Shown: piece after piece, positions 10,806 through 21,674 of the stretch
Position numbering within the stretch: the stretch's first letter is position 1
How the letters are laid out: the number at the start of each line of letters is the position of its first letter
NCBI GenBank assembly: GCA_024196135.1
Contig: JAMQCK010000420.1
Span: 1 to 23,772, forward strand
From: Pleurotus ostreatus/Saccharomyces cerevisiae fusant
Lineage: Eukaryota; Opisthokonta
Length of the DNA stretch: 23,772 nucleotides
Reading direction: 5' to 3'
Made by a program: the position numbers and the translations under genes
The notes under the pieces: generated by a model
Database searches by the model: none
The model's input: only the letters and a program-made list of their open reading frames with translations
Told to the model about the DNA's origin: nothing

Positions 10806-11893
10806 CTGGCCTCCATCGTGCTTTTATGTCTGCAGCTTCCATTGCGATGCTAAGCGAGAGTGAATGACCTTGTATGGGGTAGGCTTTAACAAGGCTTGAA
10901 CTTAGACATGTAACGGGCAACGCCACGAAGAACACAATAAAGACACAATACCGAGTCTCATGTCGGTCGCATATCTGGTCGCCACAACAGAGATGAAGGG
11001 AGGATTGGAGGTGGCTCCGTTCAGATGATGTTCTTCTCCGAAGCCGCGTTATGCCCTGCTTCATCAAGTGCACCATTCAGACGTGGGACTTGGTGCCGAG
11101 CAGAGTTGAATGGGGCGCGCGGGCTCATCATGGAAGATAGCAATCCATTGACGACGATAAGTCTCGTCTCGCCTTGTTGTATGCAATGGTATCTGCCTAT
11201 CGGTCGTTGCAGTGGGGGAACAGCCGGCGATGACTCCGAAGCGCTCGGAGTCTCTGCTTGTATGTCCGCAGAGAAAGACGTGCTATCCGCAGCCTTTTGC
11301 AAGCTCTATCTCACAGGGGGAGGGGGGAGAGGTATCTGCAACTTACCTTGGGCTGGTCGCGCAAGTCGACACGGCCGTCAACGTGCTCAGTGCATTGACA
11401 ACGGCACGATACTTCTAGCAATTAATGACTTAAAACCATCACAGTCTAGCCTTCATGGCAGCGTCTACCATGGTGTAGCATAAAATAGCAGGGGATCGAG
11501 CAAAGCAGGGAAGGCAGTCGAAGATAGATGGTTGTTGGTGAAGGAGAACTGGATCTGGTGCGGCCGTGACAGCGTGCGCTTCTTGCCGCGTGATCTGTGA
11601 CAAAGTTGAACATACACGTGACGAGATGGACCCTCGACCATTCGCGTTCAAGTTCCCCCCTTTCTCGGGGACTTCGTGACAAAGAAAGTGATGGATGTAC
11701 GACTGTATCATACGGAGTATATAGAGCTATATATGCACGGGAACGTACGTCTTGGGTGAACTACTGCCGAAAACGCAGGCAGGAACGGAGATACCAGCGC
11801 ACGATTGATGTCACCAAAAAGATAGAGGTACAGAAGAGGATTCGAGTCATGAAAAACGGATATATGTCGTGAAGTAGCATCTATTCTATATCT
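10806..11893. other. Intergenic region with isolated coding-like fragments
   Basis: No complete gene could be assembled. On the minus strand 11400-11347 reads CQCTEHVDGRVDLRDQPK up to a perfect donor (AAG|GTAAGT). A Ser/Pro-rich open frame (about 11302-11021) follows it. These could be exons of an unrecognised minus-strand gene, possibly the one ending at 10589, but the joins are unproven. Bases 11690-11890 are A+T-rich and contain no gene. Confidence 0.3.
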
Positions 11894-12428
11894 TCATCGA
11901 TTCATAGCGATAGGAAGAGCAACAGAAGGAGCCGGCGCGGCAACCTGAGCAGGATGAAGGAATGCTGTGCCAGTGATGGACGAGTGAGCAACTAGAGCTC
12001 CCCCATGACTGCCCAACGTCGTAACGCTATCAGCCGCGCATTCGATGTCGACAGGCTTCGCGGGAAGGCCTTCGACTCCCGGCCCACTGACGCAGCAAAG
12101 GTGATGGCGAAAGGAAGAAGATCCTATGAGGCAGAGAGCGGTGATAGACGCCACCAATAGGACTGCCGATCGTGTCAGTGACGGGTCAGGCTTCGAGGAG
12201 AGGCAGTAACTCACGTATGCCGAGGATGATGGCGACGACGACGTTCTGGCTGATAGGGCCCGCATCCTTTTCCTCGGCGAGGGCTTCGCGGGCTTCGAGG
12301 ATGGCCGCGTAGCAGCCGGCCGATGGGGAAAGTAAGGAGATGGGGGCGGCACGGATAGTGATGGAGAAAGTTGGAAGGAATAGAAGTGCCGCGAGGACAA
12401 GATGCATCATCGGCATCAGAGACTCCAT
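11894..12428 (-). CDS. Small signal-peptide plus one-span protein, paralog A of a novel pair
   Basis: Exons 12428-12215 and 12162-11894 give 160 residues. A hydrophobic signal peptide (about 1-27, ending TIRA before APISLL) is followed by a short ectodomain with one cysteine. The membrane span (about 62-86) reads VVVAIILGI across the exon join into LLLVASITALCLIG. Just after it comes SSSFRHHLCCVSGPG, with the basic residues and Cys94-Cys95 on the predicted cytosolic side. The tail ends SSITG..AQVAAPAPSVALP. The product at 21929-22426 shares the span, the Cys-Cys segment, the tail motif and a phase-1 intron at the same codon. Family and function are not recognised. Type I topology is inferred from charge, and acylation of the Cys pair is only a possibility. 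TATATAA on the minus strand (12603-12597) lies about 170 nt upstream of the ATG. Confidence 0.8.
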
Positions 12429-13068
12429 GCCGGAAGGTAGAACGTGTTTATGATTCGAAGTTCTGCAATGGCTGAGAGGCGAGAGAGGCGAGAGGACGGG
12501 GCGCCCCTGTACGAGGCTGCTATGCGCCGCCTTTGGGGGGGGGGGGACGGCGGAAGGGCAGCGAGCAGCAAAAGAGGGCGAACGGCTAACACACCCTTAT
12601 ATACCAGCTTGAGTAACCCGGCGTAGACTTCCCTGCGCGGAGAAGGAGAATTGCAAGCCTGTGCAGTACATGATGGTAAGGTGGAAGACGCACAGCATCG
12701 GATCGGGTGGAAGGTGTTGAAAAAGCAAAACCCGAAGGAGATGAAGGGCTGTAGATCCCATATCCTCGGCTACGTGAACCTCCAAGGGACCGATCATGTG
12801 GGTCTTCTTGCCGCTAGGTCCGTAATGAGCTGTACAGCAGAAGAGGCTGCGCTGTGCCCCGGGGGTTTGAGAGGTCACATTGAAGCTACAGGTTCAGGGA
12901 CGCATACACATCATGTTCAGGCGAATGCGAAAGGACCAGGAAGAAGAGATCAGATCGAACAAGATATAACCTGCGAAGCGCCGATCAGTACCAGATTCTC
13001 ATGCAATTCCATAGACGGAATCCACTCACTTATAACTGTAAGCATAGGAAGAACGTGATATGTCACTA
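12429..13068. other. Intergenic region with GA-rich and G-run sequence
   Basis: This holds the promoter of the minus-strand gene starting at 12428 (a TATA-like element at 12597-12603 and a GA-rich stretch with GAGAGGC repeats near 12474-12495). The rest probably includes the 3' flank of the gene ending at 13069. The plus-strand ORF at 12651-13058 has no coding bias. Confidence 0.4.
12535..12546. repeat. Homopolymer run of 12 G
   Basis: Twelve consecutive G bases lie between the start codon at 12428 and the TATA-like element at 12597-12603, probably within the transcribed leader. Such runs are prone to length variation and to sequencing error. Confidence 0.9.
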
Positions 13069-14517
13069 TCATCTGGCCGCAGGAATGTACTTCCTCGCCC
13101 ACTGCGCGGTTTCCTCCCGCGCATTCAGCAGGCAATCGAAAGGCTCGAATGCCCAGGTCTCATCGGTTGTCGACGAGGGGTACATCGACGCAGCCGCGAG
13201 CGAGAGGTACGTGTGGTATGTGTCTGAAGATACTTAGCATTCCGAGCTATCGGGGAGACGACATACTTACCTGGGTGCTCGCCAGGCGCCTTCGATATTC
13301 CACCATATCGGAACTGACATCGGTCCAGGAATTTCGTCAGTGCCTCCTCATCGACAAGATGGCCTGTGCCCATGATCTGCACTATAGTGTCAAGACTCCG
13401 GCAGCCCTTTGAAGACCAGGTTACCCTACCTTCAACGCCCCGCCGCACCAGAAGCAGTAGCACGCATCCGGATCCTTGTTCAGACGTCCAGAGAAGCCGC
13501 CGCTTCCTGTTTGGTTCGCCAGTAGCCATCGTATCGTCTGCGCGCGCTCGCGCGGCGTTAGAGGTGCGCCATCCGGCAGCAAGTGCAGCGCAGCGATCGC
13601 CGTGTATGTCGTCCCGCCCAGCGCTTCTCCATAGGGCGCCTGTCCGTACCCGCCCTCGAAGGACTGAAGAGGGCGGAATGTCAGAACGGGAGCAAGGCGC
13701 GAAAACGGATGCGTGAAATGAAGCGCTAGCTCACCCGACAGCGTGCGATGTACGCTACGGCGGCGTTCACGTCAATTGCGGACCAGTCGCGGAGCATGCT
13801 GCAGATGGCGAAGGCGCAATACGTCGTGCGTAGGTCAGCATCTGCGCGTGCTGGCGTCGTTCCGAAGCTGAGTGGGAATCACTTTCATGAGTGCAAGTTC
13901 GACAAGTAGGAGAGGTCACAGATGTCGCGGGGCGCACCTTCCGTCCGACAATTGGCAGGATCCCACAAAGCGGCTGAGCCCTTTGCGGTCGAGGCGAGTA
14001 AAGTCATCACGGAGGATAGCCAGACTCAAGAGTGCAGTGTAGGTCATGATGATATGTGGCGCGCTCTCGTCTGTGTACTCTTCCTACTCGGCGATGAGCA
14101 ATGCATACCGCATTCACGACATGGGAGCGCACCTCCAGTGACGTCCTCATAAAGTGACTCGGAGTGAAGGCAGTCCCGTAGGGCCCACCTATCCCGTATC
14201 GTTAGTATCCTGTGATGTTCAGATTGAGGCTCATCACGCACGCGCCTGCTGTTCCCAGAACCATGCGCGCCACCCTTCCCTCTCGCGCTCATTCGTCTTG
14301 CTCTCTAGCAGCCCCAGCAAATCCAGCGTTCCCAGACAATAGTACGCGAGTGCTACCCTTCTCAAAGGTTCAGTAACGTCCCCCCGCACTCCCCCATCAC
14401 TCACTTCGACGAGTCAAGCTCGATCTGCGACGCGGGCAGCGCCGTCAAGCAGCGGTTCGCGTGCGCAGCGTGCCCCGAGCGCGCCAGCGGGGCTACCGTG
14501 TCCATCGCCTGCGCCAT
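13069..14517 (-). CDS. CDC43: Geranylgeranyltransferase type I beta subunit
   Basis: Beta subunit of the enzyme that attaches geranylgeranyl to CaaL-type proteins such as Rho/Cdc42 GTPases. Exons 14517-14405, 14357-14242, 14188-14133, 14083-13938, 13867-13735, 13663-13430, 13376-13271 and 13223-13069 give 352 residues, close to the family norm. The prenyltransferase repeats are clear: YYCLGTLDLLG, SCQLSDGSFG, RSFEGGYGQAPYGEALGGTT, GSGGFSGRLNKDPDACYCFW and RCQFRYGGISKAPGEHPD. The zinc ligands are Asp254 and Cys256 (DAC) and His305 (TYHTYLSL). The NKDPDACYCFWCGGALK wording is that of type I beta subunits, not of farnesyltransferase or Rab transferase. The start at 14517 (MAQAMDTV) could instead be the in-frame ATG at 14505. 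All introns are GT-AG, 47-71 nt. It lies 455 nt downstream of NOT2 on the same strand. Confidence 0.92.
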
Positions 14518-14972
14518 CCGAGACGTTCCGAGCAAGAGGCAAGCGAGACGAACAGCGGAACGCAGCCCATGTCCCCGATACCAAGCCAAATGCCGTGATC
14601 CTGCGCGCGATCATTACACATTCCCGATTGACGCACGCCTCAGCCTCAACCTTCCATATCCGGACCCCGAAAGAACAATGGCACTAACAATCGCAATCGC
14701 AATGGAAAGGGCACACCGAGGACAGCCGATTCACATACAATAAATCACACCGCGTGCACGACAAGAATGTGCAGCGAGGACGACAACGGTTAATTACAGC
14801 TACAATGTTCGATAGGAAGGCGACGCGCGACGAGGACGGCGGCGACGGCGCAGACTATGGCGGAAAACAATCCCCGCATTCCGCCCGCGGGGAGGAAGAG
14901 ACACAGATAAGATATTCCAGGGCAGCACCGCTGATCGCGGGCGCCTATGCAACAGCAGCACACCAAGCAAGC
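14518..14972. other. Spacer between NOT2 and CDC43
   Basis: Both neighbours are on the minus strand, so this holds the 3' untranslated end of NOT2 and the promoter of CDC43. No separate gene is visible. The plus-strand ORF from 14754 runs into the antisense of NOT2 and is a shadow. Confidence 0.5.
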
Positions 14973-17131
14973 TCACATGCCCATCTGGTACGACGCCCTC
15001 GTCGAGATCGGCTGCTGCACCGCGGGCTGCGCCTGCACCGCCGAGGTCGGCACCAGCGTCGTCGTCGGCGCGAACGCCGGGATCGCCTTCTCCTCGAGGT
15101 CCGCGTACATCACCGACAGCTCCTTCGCCTCCTTCGACCACGACTCGGGGTCCCAGATCGTGTACGTGCCCTGCTCGCCGTGCGCCGACTTCTGCACGAT
15201 CGTCGTCGAGCTCTCCTTCGTGATCCACACCCGCAACTCCTTGTGGTATCTCCAGTTGCGGCTGTATCTGCTCATCTGGGGTTAGTTTGAGGACGGGGGA
15301 GAAACTACGCGTTGACGAACAGCTCCTGAGCAGCGACTTCCTGCAATGCGTCTTTCGGGTGCGCGTAGAACATGTAGAAGAGCGTCTCTTCCGAGAAAGC
15401 CTGCGCCTTCTGCGGTCCTGGCGGCGGTGCGTTGACGGCGTAGCATGAGGGTAGGTGGAACTCTGGCTCGACAGAGTGTGCCGCGCTCTGATCTGCCCAG
15501 GGCGTTATGAAGGTGGAATATAACGGCCTGGCTCAATGTGTCAGCGTTCATTCCAGAACAGAACAAGTACACGCACCCTGACGTGCCCATATCCAACCCC
15601 ATTGTCCCCAAGTCCGTGCCCATCCCGCTTAGCAAGCCCTCATCCGACGTTGCGTTTCGTATCAACGCCAGCAACCCTAGCAACCCCCACCGATCTGCCG
15701 AGCTCAACAATACTTGCTGCGCTGGCGTCTGTGGATGGTGCGCAGGATGTGTGGCGGTCGATCCCGGTAACGAGCTTGCTGCATTGCCTCCTACTGCAGA
15801 CGCGTCCAATCCGTTCGGTGTATACGGGGCCGGCGTCGTTGTTCTTTGTTGTAAGTGGTTGCCCGCGAAACCTTGTGGCGGTGGCACGCCTGGCGGGGCG
15901 CCCAGCTGTCCTGCCGAGCCTGATGTAGGTACTGTCGTGCCGTTCTGCTGCGATCCTGGAGCAAACGATCCTGCGCCAAGTCCCGTTTGTGATGGTGTCG
16001 ATGACGGTTGGGACCCCGGGTTGAGATTGGGAGATGACGCCCATGCATGTGAGGGTGGATTCAACTTCATATTGAAGGTATTCTGCAGGGTATAGTCTGA
16101 GTCTCTGTAGGCGGAACGAAGGACTTATACGGGCGATGTGGAGCGATGAGACAAAGACAGTCCATTGCAGGAACTACTTGGAAGGAAACGTGCCGGACGC
16201 AAAGAGTCACGAGGATGCAAAGGGACACGAAAGCACAGGCAGCCAGACGGGAAAGGAGGACGCGAAAGAACGTACCCGTTGCTGCTGTTTCTCCGCTTCT
16301 GCAAAACCGGGATGTACGTTGCGCGCTTGTGCAGGCGTCAAGTTCAGCATTCCCGGAGTACCTTGAGGTATCGATCCGCCTTGCTGTGCTGAGTTGCCGA
16401 GCGAGTTGAGCGACTGTCTTGGCCCAACGGGCTCTTGCTGGTAGCCATTCAAGCCTGGCGGGTGATCCTGGCCTTGCGACTGATTTTGCTGCTGCGACTC
16501 TTGCGGGTTGTGTGTCGTCCCTCCGAGTGCGGGAAAGTCATCCGGAGTAAAATCGCGCGTCTGTGTTGTGCCCGGGGTGCCCGCGGTCTGCCCGACGCCG
16601 CCTGCTTGCGTGGCATAGCTTGCAGTCGACCCCCCTCCCGCGCCCGATCCCGCGCCACCTCCGCCCCCTCCCGTTGTCGCGCCCAGTGCTGGGAAGTCGT
16701 TGAGGTCTAGCCCGTTATCGTTGCTCGCGCTGTTCCCTACGCGCGTGTCAGACGAAGAGAGCCGAGACGCGGGCGATGGGCGAATACCATTTGTTTGATG
16801 TGGTTGTGCACCGAGCGTCTGACCCTGTGGCGTGCCGACGCCGAAGGGGTAGCTCCCTTGTACGCGCGGTTGTTGTACGAATGGTGATGAGGGCATCAGA
16901 CTTTGCGCTTGCGACGATGTGCGTTGTAATCCGGGTACGTAGGCGCTTGTGAGGTTGTTGACGCTCCGTTGCTGCAGGCCAAAGCCCCCGTACGGCGCGC
17001 GGTACTGCCCCGCCATTCCTGGGACCTGACCGAGTGCTGGTGGTCGCTGTGGTGGTTGTCCTGACGCACTTTTTCAGATGCAGGCGCGAGATCGGTATAT
17101 GCAGCCACGCACCTGGGCGATTCATGGCCAT
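14973..17131 (-). CDS. CDC36: CCR4-NOT complex subunit NOT2
   Basis: Scaffold subunit of the CCR4-NOT deadenylase and transcription complex. Exons 17131-17113, 17060-16276, 16082-15577, 15527-15306 and 15261-14973 give 606 residues. The first exon gives MAMNRPG, then QPPQRPPALGQ. The long N-terminal region is Gln/Gly/Ser/Pro-rich and disordered, with two DFPALG motifs (about 128-133 and 181-186) and LTPAQARNVHPGFAEAEKQQ before the third exon. The C-terminal NOT box (about 437-606) contains YSTFITPWADQSA, EPEFHLPSCYAV, ETLFYMFYAHPKD, RNWRYHKELRVWITKE and YTIWDPESWSKE, diagnostic for NOT2. The intron at 16275-16083 is 193 nt, far longer than the others. The last junction is uncertain: GTTTCT is a weak donor, and acceptor choice changes a few residues before RNWRYHK. 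Alternative starts at 17125 or 17016 are possible. Confidence 0.93.
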
Positions 17132-18180
17132 CTTTCTCCTGGGATTCGGGGGAAAAGGGGTTTTCGGTATGTATGAAGTTCGGAGGTTCGCGCGCTCAAG
17201 CTGGAGAGCCTTTGAGGTCGATATGAGGCCAAAAAGCGATACTTTCGCGCGTGCTGGCACTAAGTCCGGTCCAAAATGGCGCCTGCCCCTCTGTTGATCC
17301 GTATTTGGCCTCGTCCAGATTAGGTAATAAAGCGAAACTCGACATCACGGCTCCATTCTTTTGTTCTTTACTTCGATGCCAAAAATTGAAGCGCCTGGAG
17401 GGACATAGCGTGCTTCATGGCTTATGACAGGTCGAAGTTTATGCGATCATTTATGGCTTATACGGACGACCTCGCATTTTACGTGAGGCCTGCAGCCAAG
17501 ATCCAACAGTCAAATGGACCCAAGGATCGCCAGGACGGCGAAACACCCCACTTGAATGCTTTCCCAGGCTCACGCTCTTCTCCGTACCCTTCCAAAGTCT
17601 ATCGACGAGTCGCAACTGCGTCACTGATAGCCAGGCCAAATACGAAGCAGTCCAACCGTTCCAATTCATAGGACTTTCGTGCCACCAGCGATTGTTCCTT
17701 TTCACGACGCTCAGGTGCAAGTTTACCTCGACGTCATGCATTCATGCCTCGCATCTTCGAAGCCTTCCGATAACTAGGCCATGGCAGGGCCCAGCGAATC
17801 GGGATCGTGCCTCGGATTTCTGCTATTTGTTTTAGACGGCTCGAGGAATGATCGTTAATCTTGTTCTTGAAGCTCTACTATGCTGTGTCTTGCTTGACCA
17901 AACAGCTCGCAGTATACACCTACTCATCGCGACGATCTGACACGGGCTGCACTGGCCAGGCGTGTTTGCGGCCAATTCCTACCTCGGTAGACTTGCCAGG
18001 TCTCTATCTCCCAGGTGCGCTATCGACCGGGCAGGCGCTCAAGACCGTGATCGATATGGGTATCCTCATGGGATTATATGGTCACCAGGTTGACGACCGG
18101 CCTGATCCATGTCTATATGGCCGCACCCTGGGCCTTACTAAGGCTGTAGGTTCTAGAGACGTCACTAATTTTCTGTTCCC
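17132..18180. other. Divergent intergenic region between NOT2 and the GST gene
   Basis: About 1 kb separates two divergent genes, so both promoters lie here. I see no conserved ORF. Open frames such as 17417-17671 lack codon bias. The plus-strand frame opening at 17861 continues into the GST coding region but is only an artefact of an open upstream frame. No repeat structure was noticed. Confidence 0.45.
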
Positions 18181-18187
18181 TATAAAA
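18181..18187 (+). promoter_or_regulatory. TATA box of the GST gene
   Basis: A perfect TATAAAA stands 35 nt before the ATG at 18222, followed by GC-rich sequence. With a start site about 25-30 nt downstream, the leader would be very short, which favours this ATG being the first one in the transcript. Confidence 0.65.
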
Positions 18188-18221
18188 GGCGGGCCGCGAT
18201 CCTCGAGAACCCCATCCCACC

Positions 18222-19063
18222 ATGGCCCAAGAACTCGTCCTGTACGATATTCCTACCGATGGCATCGGCGCCTTGTCCTCCAACACTTGGAAGACGCGGT
18301 ACGTCACCTTTTTCGTCCCTGGATTTATTCGCCTTTTCCATTGACCCACATCGACTCCAGGTACGCGCTGAACTACAAGGGCATCCCTTTCCGTACCGAA
18401 TGGGTCGAGATGTCCGACATCGCTGCCACCTGCAAGAAAATTGGCGCGGCGCCCACCGCCCCTCCTGGCGGTCCTCTGCCTGAGTACACCGTCCCCGTCA
18501 TCGTCGACCCCAATACGGGCGCAGTCGTGTCCGACTCGATACTCATCGCAGCCTACCTCGACGCCACCTACCCCGACCGCCCGCGCATCCTCCCCGAGGG
18601 CACGACCGCCCTCCAGCGCGTCTTCGCCGACGACTTCGGCACGAAGGTCACGCAGCCGCTGATCCAGTGGACGTCGCTGACCGCCATGCGCGTGTTCACC
18701 AAGCGGACGGTGGAGTACATCCGCCGCACGCGCGAGCCGCTGCTGGGGATGTCCTTCGAGGCGTTCTTCACGCCGGAGCGCGCGGACCAAGGAAGGAAGG
18801 CCGCGATTGAGGGGTTGGGCCATTTCGCGGAGGCGTTGGAGCAGCAGGAGAAGGCGACGGGGAAGGCAAGCACGTTCGTCATGGGCGACACGCCGTCGCA
18901 TGCGGACTTTGTGGTGGCGGGGCAGCTGATGTTCCTTCGGAAGGCGTACAAGAATGGGTGGGAGGAGGTGCGGACGCTTCATGGTGGACGATGGTCCAAA
19001 CTCGTTGCTGCCCTTGTGGCGTGGGAGGGCGAAGACACTAAGCTCGTCGCGGCGCCTCCTTAA
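18222..19063 (+). CDS. Glutathione S-transferase, GSTFuA-like (etherase-related)
   Basis: Cytosolic glutathione transferase. Exons 18222-18298 and 18361-19063 give 259 residues. The N-terminal thioredoxin-like domain (about 1-100) starts ELVLYDIPTDG and has SSNTWKTRYALNYKGIPFRT, where a serine of SSNTW is the likely glutathione-activating residue. Next come EYTVPVIVDP and the cis-proline/glutathione-binding turn VVSDSILIAAYLDATYPD. The all-helical C-terminal domain has GDTPSHADFVVAG, the usual fold-stabilising motif. The wording and length match the fungal A class (GSTFuA), which is expanded in wood-decay basidiomycetes and related to bacterial LigE-type etherases. Its substrates cannot be read from sequence; family members are known to bind plant and wood-derived aromatics. 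A TATA box lies 35 nt upstream. The gene converges on ALG11, leaving 136 nt between stops. The single intron splits Arg26. Confidence 0.9.
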
Positions 19064-19199
19064 ACGCACTAGGTTGCGTAAGACCTACCGCCATAGCTTG
19101 GCCCGAGGCGCAGTAGAAAAGGGATCCTAAGCAGTGCTTTAATTGTTGAAAGTGAATTATCTCTGACTTGGTGTATGATCGACGGTTGCCACAAATGCA

Positions 19200-21198
19200 C
19201 TACTCAGCCTCCAGCCACTTCTGCCACCCGCTCATGTCCCACCTCCTCACGAACTCAGCCTCCGAAAAGCGCGACAAGGCGGCCGTTCGTGCGCGCTCGC
19301 GCATCGCGAGGTCCTTGTCCGGCGGCAGCGTCAAGATGTGGTGCAACTTTTCTGCGTATTCCTGCGGTGTCGTCGCGTGGAAGCCTGAGCAAGTGGCGGT
19401 CAGAATCATTTGTATGAGCGACTTGAACAACACAAGGACGTACCTGTCGGCTGTCCTTCCCATGGGGTGACGATGTCGAGGAGCGGCCCTGCAGACGCGT
19501 GCGCGAGTGGGATAACGCCAGCGGCCTGCGCTCATTTGGTCAAAGACCGCGACGGAGGTGTGAAAGATACTTTGGACTGACCATGTACTCTACGACGTTG
19601 ATGCCGAAGTGCTCATCGACCATCGTGCTCAGCCCTATGCTGCTGCGGCCGAGCATTTCGAGCATATCGGGATACGGAGCGTTGATTCTGAACTCGACGC
19701 TGTCCTGAGGGGAAGGGTCAGCGTCTCCATCCATCCATTGCAGCGAATGATGTCACATTGATCCCAAGCTTCACGGCGAGAGTCCGCAAAAGTTCGACCC
19801 GCGCCGCATCCTCCGCATTGCGACTGCCACCTATCAGGATCAGGCGAGCGGTCTCCCTATATTCCGGATGCGCTTGGAACAGTTCGTAAAGTGCACGCAG
19901 CTGTGCTGGGTGATCTTTTTCGGGTCTGGAGATAAGCGTCAACACCCGCGACGGAACAACGACATCATAGCACTGCACGACTCACCGAAATTGAGCGACG
20001 CTGATGATAATGGGCTCGCGGCCCTCCAGAGGGTACTTCGCCATTTCTGTCGTGTCGCAGGGCGGGTAGACGCGGAGGGCGTAGTCGGCGGCAGTACTCT
20101 TTCGCGAACCAGGGAGGACGGCGAGGGTGAGGAAGAAGGGGAAGAGAAGGATGCTCATTAAGGGGTCGCTGTGCTTCAAAATGGAGTCGACGTGGTTCTT
20201 CGTCCATGTGGAGTTGGCCATGACGAAGGATGCTTGGCGGAGGGACACGGCGTAGTAGTACATGAAGATGCGGTAGTATCTGAGGGGCGACGAGTTAGTG
20301 GAGTATACTTGCAAGCGGGGCGACGCCTTACAGTAGCTTTCCCCGTGTAAGTATGGGCGATGAGGAGATCCAGCTCGAGTTCGTGTGCCAGTTTCGACGT
20401 GATTCGACACGGGCGAGCATATCGGTGCTGATTGTTGGGTAGTGCACGTACGCCCCGCAAGTCACGCCGCCAATGATCTTGAAGACCGGATATGTAAAGG
20501 CGTAGCCCATCGTATCTGATAGACATCGTGAGCCTCGGACACGTATGCTGGCTGAAGAAGATTACCAATGTAGAGGTCTGGCTTTAAGTACACCATTGCC
20601 TCCAGCGCGAGGAGCATTGAGCCTAAACTTTGCCCAAGCAACGTAAAGCGAGGCCAGGTGGTATCCTCGACGAGGTATCTAGACTTCAGGAAGACGAAGC
20701 CGAGTGCCCTGGAGTCGAGAGTAATGGCGAAGCGAGACTAGAGCCCGGTCAGCATCTAGAAGAAACGTGGCACAAAAGTGGCCAGTAAGACTGACCTTGA
20801 CTTTGGCGATAATATCTTCTTTGGTTGCGTCGGTGTCGCCGCTGTAAATTGCGCACACGAGGTTCGGATTGGAGCGTTGCATTGCAGCTACGGCCGTCCA
20901 TAGGACGCGCTCGCCACCGCCGCCGGCATTGCTGAAGAGATGAGACCTGTGTAGCGCAAGCTCAAGCAAGCTACGCTCACCAGTAAGGATGGAAAAACCC
21001 GACTATCTTTGTGTGCCCATCCGTCGGATGGCGGTTAAAAGGCTCGAGGAATTTGCTGCGTCTGTACCGATCCCAAGACTTGAACGCCCAGTTGTACCAT
21101 CTGCGAGTCACAAATAATAGTGCGGGGATACCGACCCAGGGAACGTTCCAGACGAGATAATACAAGAGACAGAGATTGAAGATGGTGCCCGACAGCAT
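19200..21198 (-). CDS. ALG11: ALG11 alpha-1,2-mannosyltransferase of N-glycan assembly
   Basis: Adds the fourth and fifth mannoses to the dolichol-linked oligosaccharide on the cytosolic ER face. Exons 21198-20981, 20931-20796, 20737-20566, 20515-20332, 20279-19986, 19925-19757, 19704-19582, 19525-19444 and 19384-19200 give 520 residues, near the family length. An N-terminal hydrophobic anchor is followed by [17 protein letters not shown] (donor-side glycine loop), [30 protein letters not shown], the tract [26 protein letters not shown], then VYPPCDT and [15 protein letters not shown]. The GT4 EX7E motif is EHFGINVVE, before [15 protein letters not shown] hydrophobic insert ([14 protein letters not shown]) sits between TKNHVD and VYPPCDT. 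The ATG at 21198 (MLSGTIF) is the first in frame, but the frame stays open for 29 codons upstream, so an upstream start exon is possible. All introns are GT-AG. Confidence 0.93.
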
Positions 21199-21674
21199 TA
21201 GTGGCGTGTGTCTAGCGCGCAGCACCAACGTGGACGGGAGGAAAGACGCTGAGCAGGTCAGGCACCTAAGTCAAGTATAAATACGAGTATAGCCTGTTAA
21301 AATCCCCTTCGAGCGGATTTGAGCAGATTTGAGGCAACGGAGTGGTGAAGTTCGACTTCAAGTCTTGCGGCAACGTGGCACCGCGCCGCCGTCGGGTTGT
21401 TCCGAGTTGCCACGTGCGCGGACAAGCATGGTCCACTCACTTGCTCTCGACCATCATTAGTATCACTGATTCTGGCTCACAGCATCCTTCTCCACGGTCA
21501 CAGTAGTTGCATTGGAATCTGGGAATGGTGTCTTGCTTCTCTACGGCTTCGGACCTCGGTACGCGAGACCTCTACACCACTTCCTATATTGACATAAAGC
21601 TACTACACTGAATTCAAGCGCCTCATATGTGGGGACATTCAGTTGAGTACTGCGAACCAACAGCTTTCCTGCTC

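Noticed and set aside
14754..15290. Plus-strand ORF of 178 residues near the NOT2 3' end
   Set aside because: It is His/Arg-rich and antisense to the conserved NOT box, so it is a shadow.
16083..16275. Hidden exon inside the 193-nt NOT2 intron
   Set aside because: No in-phase pair of acceptor and donor with a conserved segment was found; the flanking exons join in frame without it.
17861..19063. A continuous 400-residue plus-strand ORF covering the GST locus
   Set aside because: Its first 166 residues lack any family pattern and read through a promoter, a TATA box and the intron. The GST start at 18222 with one GT-AG intron gives a complete, conserved protein.
18113..19069. A 318-residue minus-strand ORF antisense to the GST gene
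   Set aside because: It is Arg/Leu-rich and without motifs, the usual mirror of strongly C/G-ending codons on the other strand.
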